Below, piece by piece: positions 13,401 through 17,240 of a DNA stretch of 17,240 bases. The translations under genes and the position numbers were made by a program. A model generated the notes under the pieces. The model was not told where the DNA came from and made no database searches. It saw only the letters and a list, made by a program, of their open reading frames with translations. The stretch's first letter is position 1, and every line of letters begins with the position of its first letter. This stretch comes from CAZNLL01 sp964573885 (GTDB lineage: Bacteria; Desulfobacterota; DSM-4660; Desulfatiglandales; Desulfatiglandaceae), in assembly GCA_964573885.1 (NCBI GenBank), contig CAZNLL010000084.1, positions 1 through 17,240 on the forward strand. The letters are read 5' to 3'.

Positions 13401-15542
13401 TCACAATCTCTCCACCGTCAGGACGTTCTTGACCTTTTTTACGGTTGCCATAATGTTGTAGAGTTGTTTGTAGTTTTCTACCTCAATGGTGAAAAAGGCG
13501 ATGCCTTTTTTATCCGCAGTGGTCTTTACCTCGGCCTGGATGATATTGGCGTCCTTTTGGGTGATAATGGCGCTGATATCCGCCAATACACCCTTCCTCT
13601 CCACACTGGTCACCCTCAGGGTGGCCAGGTAGACATCCTCCTCCGAAGGCTCCCACGATACTTCTACCAGGCGTTCCGGGTCCGCCTTTAAAATGTGTCT
13701 ACACTGCTTATTGTGGATGGTAATGCCCCTGCCACGGGTGATAAACCCGATCACAGCTTCTCCAGGAATGGGGTGGCAGCAATTGGCAAAGCGGATGAGC
13801 ATATCACTAACCCCCTTTACCTTGATTCCATGACCGGACTTCCGCCGCTTAAGGCGGTGGACCATCTTACCGACCAGACCGCTGGGTTTTTCCTCTTGGA
13901 TCCCCAGCTTCGGCTTGAGACGGCCGATCACCTGCCTGGGGGAAACCTTGCCGAAACCGACCTGGGCCAGCAGGTCATCGATGGAATGGAAGGAGAGTTC
14001 CTTTGCAATGGCGGCAAGCTGCTCACTCTTGGCCATGTTGGTCAGGTTCACGCCCTCTTGCTTCAACATTTTTTCCAGAATATTCCTGCCGAGCTGGATG
14101 CTTTCATGCCTTTCCTGACTTTTTATCCAGTGTCTGATTTTGGTCTTAGCCCGAGAGGTCTTTACATAGCTCAACCAGTCTTTGCTGGGGTGCTGTTTGG
14201 GGGAGGTCATGATTTCTACAATGTCCCCGTTTTTCAACGCGTACCTGAGAGGGACCATTTTTCCGTTGACCCTTGCTCCAGTGCATTTTTCTCCCACCTC
14301 TGAGTGAATACTGTAAGCGAAATCAATGGCTGTGGCTCCCTTGGGGAATGCCTTGACCTCTCCCATGGGGGTGAAGACATAGACCTCATCCGGGAAGAGA
14401 TCCATCCTTACAGATTCCAGGAATTCCCGGGGGTCTTTGAGGTTTTGCTGCCATTCGAGGAGTTGCCTGAGCCAGGCGAACTGTCTTTCATCCGTTTTGC
14501 TGGCAGCGGTCCCCTCCTTGTATTTCCAGTGGGCCGCAATACCTTCTTCCGCCACCTTGTGCATCTCCCAAGTCCGTATTTGCACCTCCATCCTCTGGCC
14601 TAAAGGACCGATCATGGTGGTATGAAGCGACTGGTACATGTTGGGTTTGGGAACGGAAATATAATCCTTGAACCTGCCGGGTACGGGTTTCCACATGGAA
14701 TGAATGTGTCCCAGCACTTCATAGCACTGCTTAATGGAGTCCACGATCACCCGGAAGGCCACTACGTCGTAGACCTGATTCACTGTGAGGTCTTGGCCCA
14801 GCATCTTGTTGTAAATGCTATAGAAATGCTTTTGCCGCCCTTCAAAGGTGGCCTTGATGTTGAATTCCTCCAATTTTTTGGAAAGGAGGTTCTTCACCTC
14901 GGCGATGAATTTTTCCCGTTCACCCTTTCGTTGGGCTATCTCGCTCTTGATTTTTTGATAGATCTTGGGCTCAAGGTAGAAGAGACATAGGTCTTCAAGA
15001 TTTGATTTCATTCTAAAGATACCCATGCGACCGGCTAGGGGGGCATAGATATCCAGGGTTTCCTGGGCGATGAGCCGCTGCTTTTCGGGGCTTTGGTATC
15101 CCAGGGTGCGCATGTTATGGAGTCTGTCGGCCAATTTCACCAGAATCACCCGGATATCAGAGGACATGGCCAGGATCATCTTCCTGACATTTTCCGCCTG
15201 GCGCTCCTCCCGGCTGGCAAAGTGCATCTTGCTGATCTTGGTCACACCTTTTACGATATTGGCTGTCTCATCTCCAAAGAGCCTTCTTATTTCATCGGCA
15301 CTGGCTTCCGTATCTTCCAGGGTGTCGTGGAGAAGCCCGGCCACGATGCAGACCACATCCATCTTCATCTGGGCCAAAATATAGGCCACCTCCAGGGGAT
15401 GGGAGAGGTAGGGTTCACCGGAAAGACGGATCTGGCCCTGGTGAGCCTTGGCCGAATAGACATAGGCCTTTTCCACGAGCTCTATATTGGCTTTGGGATG
15501 ATAGCCGAGAATTGCTGAGGTGATGTCATTTAGCCGAATCAT
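13401..15542 (-). CDS. relA/spoT: Bifunctional (p)ppGpp synthetase/hydrolase, RelA/SpoT (Rsh) family
   Basis: This cytoplasmic enzyme makes and degrades the alarmone (p)ppGpp in the stringent response. The 713 residues contain an N-terminal HD hydrolase domain with His48 and the intact HDTLEDT (72-78). The synthetase domain follows, with RFKDYI (290-295), YQSLHTTM (303-310) and EVQIRT (319-324). Then come a TGS domain (about 387-448), a zinc-finger/RIS region with CCHPIPGE (588-595) and a C-terminal ACT domain (about 640-710). Both active sites look complete. The RFKD motif is of the bifunctional RxKD type, not the ExDD type of hydrolase-dead RelA. The ATG at 15542 lies inside the end of proS with a 17-base overlap. 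The nearest GGGGAG is about 15 bases upstream, so translational coupling to proS is likely. Confidence 0.95.
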   Translation of the reverse strand: MIRLNDITSAILGYHPKANIELVEKAYVYSAKAHQGQIRLSGEPYLSHPLEVAYILAQMKMDVVCIVAGLLHDTLEDTEASADEIRRLFGDETANIVKGVTKISKMHFASREERQAENVRKMILAMSSDIRVILVKLADRLHNMRTLGYQSPEKQRLIAQETLDIYAPLAGRMGIFRMKSNLEDLCLFYLEPKIYQKIKSEIAQRKGEREKFIAEVKNLLSKKLEEFNIKATFEGRQKHFYSIYNKMLGQDLTVNQVYDVVAFRVIVDSIKQCYEVLGHIHSMWKPVPGRFKDYISVPKPNMYQSLHTTMIGPLGQRMEVQIRTWEMHKVAEEGIAAHWKYKEGTAASKTDERQFAWLRQLLEWQQNLKDPREFLESVRMDLFPDEVYVFTPMGEVKAFPKGATAIDFAYSIHSEVGEKCTGARVNGKMVPLRYALKNGDIVEIMTSPKQHPSKDWLSYVKTSRAKTKIRHWIKSQERHESIQLGRNILEKMLKQEGVNLTNMAKSEQLAAIAKELSFHSIDDLLAQVGFGKVSPRQVIGRLKPKLGIQEEKPSGLVGKMVHRLKRRKSGHGIKVKGVSDMLIRFANCCHPIPGEAVIGFITRGRGITIHNKQCRHILKADPERLVEVSWEPSEEDVYLATLRVTSVERKGVLADISAIITQKDANIIQAEVKTTADKKGIAFFTIEVENYKQLYNIMATVKKVKNVLTVERL

Positions 15543-17240
15543 AGAGTTTTTTCACGGCTCCCCGGATAAAGGCCGGGGCCCGGTCAAAGGAGACGGAGGT
15601 CATATCGGTGCGGGAGCGCAGTTTTATCTCTATCTCTCCCTTCTTGACGCCCCGCAGGCCCACGGTAACCCGGACCGGGATTCCAAGCAGGTCCGCGTCG
15701 TTGAATTTCACACCAGCCCGCTCGTCCCGGTCGTCGATGAGCACATCCACATGGTTGGCAGAGAGGGCCTTGTAGATTTCTTCGGCTTTTTCCATGACAA
15801 GGCTTTCATGGACCTGGAGCGGCAGGATAATCACTTCAAAAGGGGCAAGAGGAATGGGGAAGATGATGCCCCTCTCATCATGGTTCTGTTCAATGGCTGC
15901 GGCCAAGGTTCTCCCCACACCAATTCCGTAGCATCCCATAATAATGGGCCTCTCCCTGCCCTGCTCATCAAGAAATTGGGCTTTAAGGGCCTCGCTGTAT
16001 TTGGTCCCCAGTTTGAAAATATGGCCCACCTCGATTCCCCTGATGAACTGGATGTCCCCGCCGCATCTGGGGCATGGATCCTGGGGGGTGATGATCCGCA
16101 GATCCCCAAAGGCCTTCACCTCAAAATCCCTGCCCAGGTTCACATCCTTGAGGTGGAGATCTTTCTGGTTGCCTCCGGTGACAAAGTTGCTCATTCCTTT
16201 AATGGCCTGGTCAGCGACTATCCTTAGGTTGAGTCCCATGGGTCCTGCAAATCCCATGGGTGCGCCCGTTGTCTCCGCCACCAGTGCCGGATCGGCCAAC
16301 TCCACCGCTTGAGCACCCAGGAAATTTCTGAGCTTGGCCTCGTTGATTTCGTGATCCCCTCTGACCAAGGCGGCTACCGGTTCTCCGTCAACAACAAAGA
16401 TCAGGGTTTTGATGAGTTGTTCCGGAGAAATGTGGAGAAAGGAGGTGAGTTCCTCCACGGTCTTGATTTCAGGGGTGTCGACCTTTTTAAGCGGGGCCAC
16501 GGCCGGCGCTGCCGGTTCCGCGGATTCTTCGGTGCCTTTGACTTCCGCCCTCTCCAGGTTGGCGGCATAATCACAGGTGAGGCAGCTCACTATCTGGTCT
16601 TCCCCGGTCTCGGCAAGGACCATAAATTCGTGGGAATAGCTTCCTCCAATAGCACCGGTATCGGCCTCTACGGCCTTAAAGACAAGCCCGCAGCGCCTGA
16701 AGATGCTGGCATAGGCCTGATACATGCCCTCATAGCTTCGGTTAGCCCCTTCTTCGTCAACATCAAAGCTATAGGCATCTTTCATCATAAATTCCCGGCA
16801 GCGCATCACACCAAAACGGGGCCTGATTTCGTCCCTGAACTTGTTCTGAATCTGATAGAAATTTATGGGCATTTGTTTATAGGAATGGATCTCCTTCCTG
16901 ATCAGATCGGTGATGACTTCTTCATGGGTGGGGCCCAGGCAGGCCCAGCGATTGTGACGGTCCTTAAACCTGAGGAGCTCGCGGCCGTAATAGTCCCACC
17001 TGCCGCTCTCCTGCCAGAGCTCGGCGGGCTGGACAGCGGGCATGAGGAGCTCTACGGCCCCGGCGCTATTCATCTCCTCCCTGATGATGTCAGCGACTTT
17101 GGTCAGGGAACGGAGCCCCAAGGGAAGATAGGTGTAAATACCGGAGGTAAGCTTCCTAATCATCCCGGCCCTGAGCATCAACTGGTGACTGACAACCTCC
17201 GCCTCAGAAGGTACCTCCTTAAAGGTGGGAATAAAGTATT
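15526..17240 (-). CDS. proS: Prolyl-tRNA synthetase, 5' end cut by the window edge
   Basis: ProRS charges tRNA-Pro in the cytoplasm. About 570 residues are visible. The frame remains open to base 17238 and reads YFIPTFKEVPSEAEVVSHQL at the edge, so only the first few residues, including the start, are missing. It is the bacterial (E. coli-type) form. Class II motif 1 is the GLRSLTKVADIIREEM region and motif 2 runs from GPTHEE to FRDEIRPRFGVMRCREF. The INS editing insert of about 180 residues follows, ending before a CPRCGG. Motif 3 is GCYGIGVGRTLAAAIEQ, and then comes the anticodon-binding domain. Its end overlaps relA/spoT by 17 bases, which makes them one transcription unit. An in-frame ATG at 17181 exists but would delete conserved N-terminal sequence. 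Confidence 0.95.
   Translation of the reverse strand, partial: YFIPTFKEVPSEAEVVSHQLMLRAGMIRKLTSGIYTYLPLGLRSLTKVADIIREEMNSAGAVELLMPAVQPAELWQESGRWDYYGRELLRFKDRHNRWACLGPTHEEVITDLIRKEIHSYKQMPINFYQIQNKFRDEIRPRFGVMRCREFMMKDAYSFDVDEEGANRSYEGMYQAYASIFRRCGLVFKAVEADTGAIGGSYSHEFMVLAETGEDQIVSCLTCDYAANLERAEVKGTEESAEPAAPAVAPLKKVDTPEIKTVEELTSFLHISPEQLIKTLIFVVDGEPVAALVRGDHEINEAKLRNFLGAQAVELADPALVAETTGAPMGFAGPMGLNLRIVADQAIKGMSNFVTGGNQKDLHLKDVNLGRDFEVKAFGDLRIITPQDPCPRCGGDIQFIRGIEVGHIFKLGTKYSEALKAQFLDEQGRERPIIMGCYGIGVGRTLAAAIEQNHDERGIIFPIPLAPFEVIILPLQVHESLVMEKAEEIYKALSANHVDVLIDDRDERAGVKFNDADLLGIPVRVTVGLRGVKKGEIEIKLRSRTDMTSVSFDRAPAFIRGAVKKLYDSAK

Overview
The window looks like chromosomal DNA of an anaerobic Desulfobacterota-type (former deltaproteobacterial) bacterium. 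This is inferred from gene content: a siroheme decarboxylase-like AhbB next to hemL, a branched-chain-amino-acid-type ABC transporter with a built-in acyl-CoA ligase, a GAF-ANTAR regulator, and small AtpZ/AtpI-type genes. No 16S or other decisive marker is present. Most of the window is ordinary coding DNA. The unusual signals lie in the intergenic DNA.

Layout. (1) Bases 1-343, minus strand: the start of an ATP synthase accessory cluster, atpZ followed by an atpI-like frame that stops after 40 codons. (2) 435-2212, minus strand: ahbB then hemL, two tetrapyrrole genes with a consensus-like promoter upstream. (3) 2397-2868, plus strand: a promoter and a DUF1992 (YhdN/DnaJC28-like) gene. (4) 2933-9663, plus strand: a compact transport operon, livM-livH-livG-livF-acyl-CoA ligase-livK. 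A lipoprotein of unknown function (9800-10372) follows behind a strong hairpin. (5) 10433-12756, minus strand: mpl (murein peptide recycling), a terminator, then a GAF-ANTAR regulator that converges on the lipoprotein gene. (6) 12757-13193: 437 bases without a gene. They hold a palindromic repeat element and then a probable rpmB promoter and leader with repeated TTATCAA/TTGATAA boxes and a terminator-like hairpin. (7) 13194-13382, plus strand: rpmB (L28). (8) 13401-17240, minus strand: proS (start codon just outside the window) overlapping a bifunctional relA/spoT gene.

How the genes may work together. The binding protein, two permeases and two ATPases form a complete importer. The embedded acyl-CoA ligase suggests that the cargo is a carboxylic acid trapped as a CoA thioester rather than an amino acid. 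hemL supplies 5-aminolevulinate, and AhbB belongs to the siroheme-to-heme route, but its usual partner AhbA is not in the window. proS, relA/spoT and rpmB all concern translation and its control. I found no CRISPR array, tRNA, rRNA, transposase, toxin-antitoxin pair or phage gene. The best candidates for undescribed biology are the repeat element at 12785-12959 and the rpmB leader at 13002-13193.
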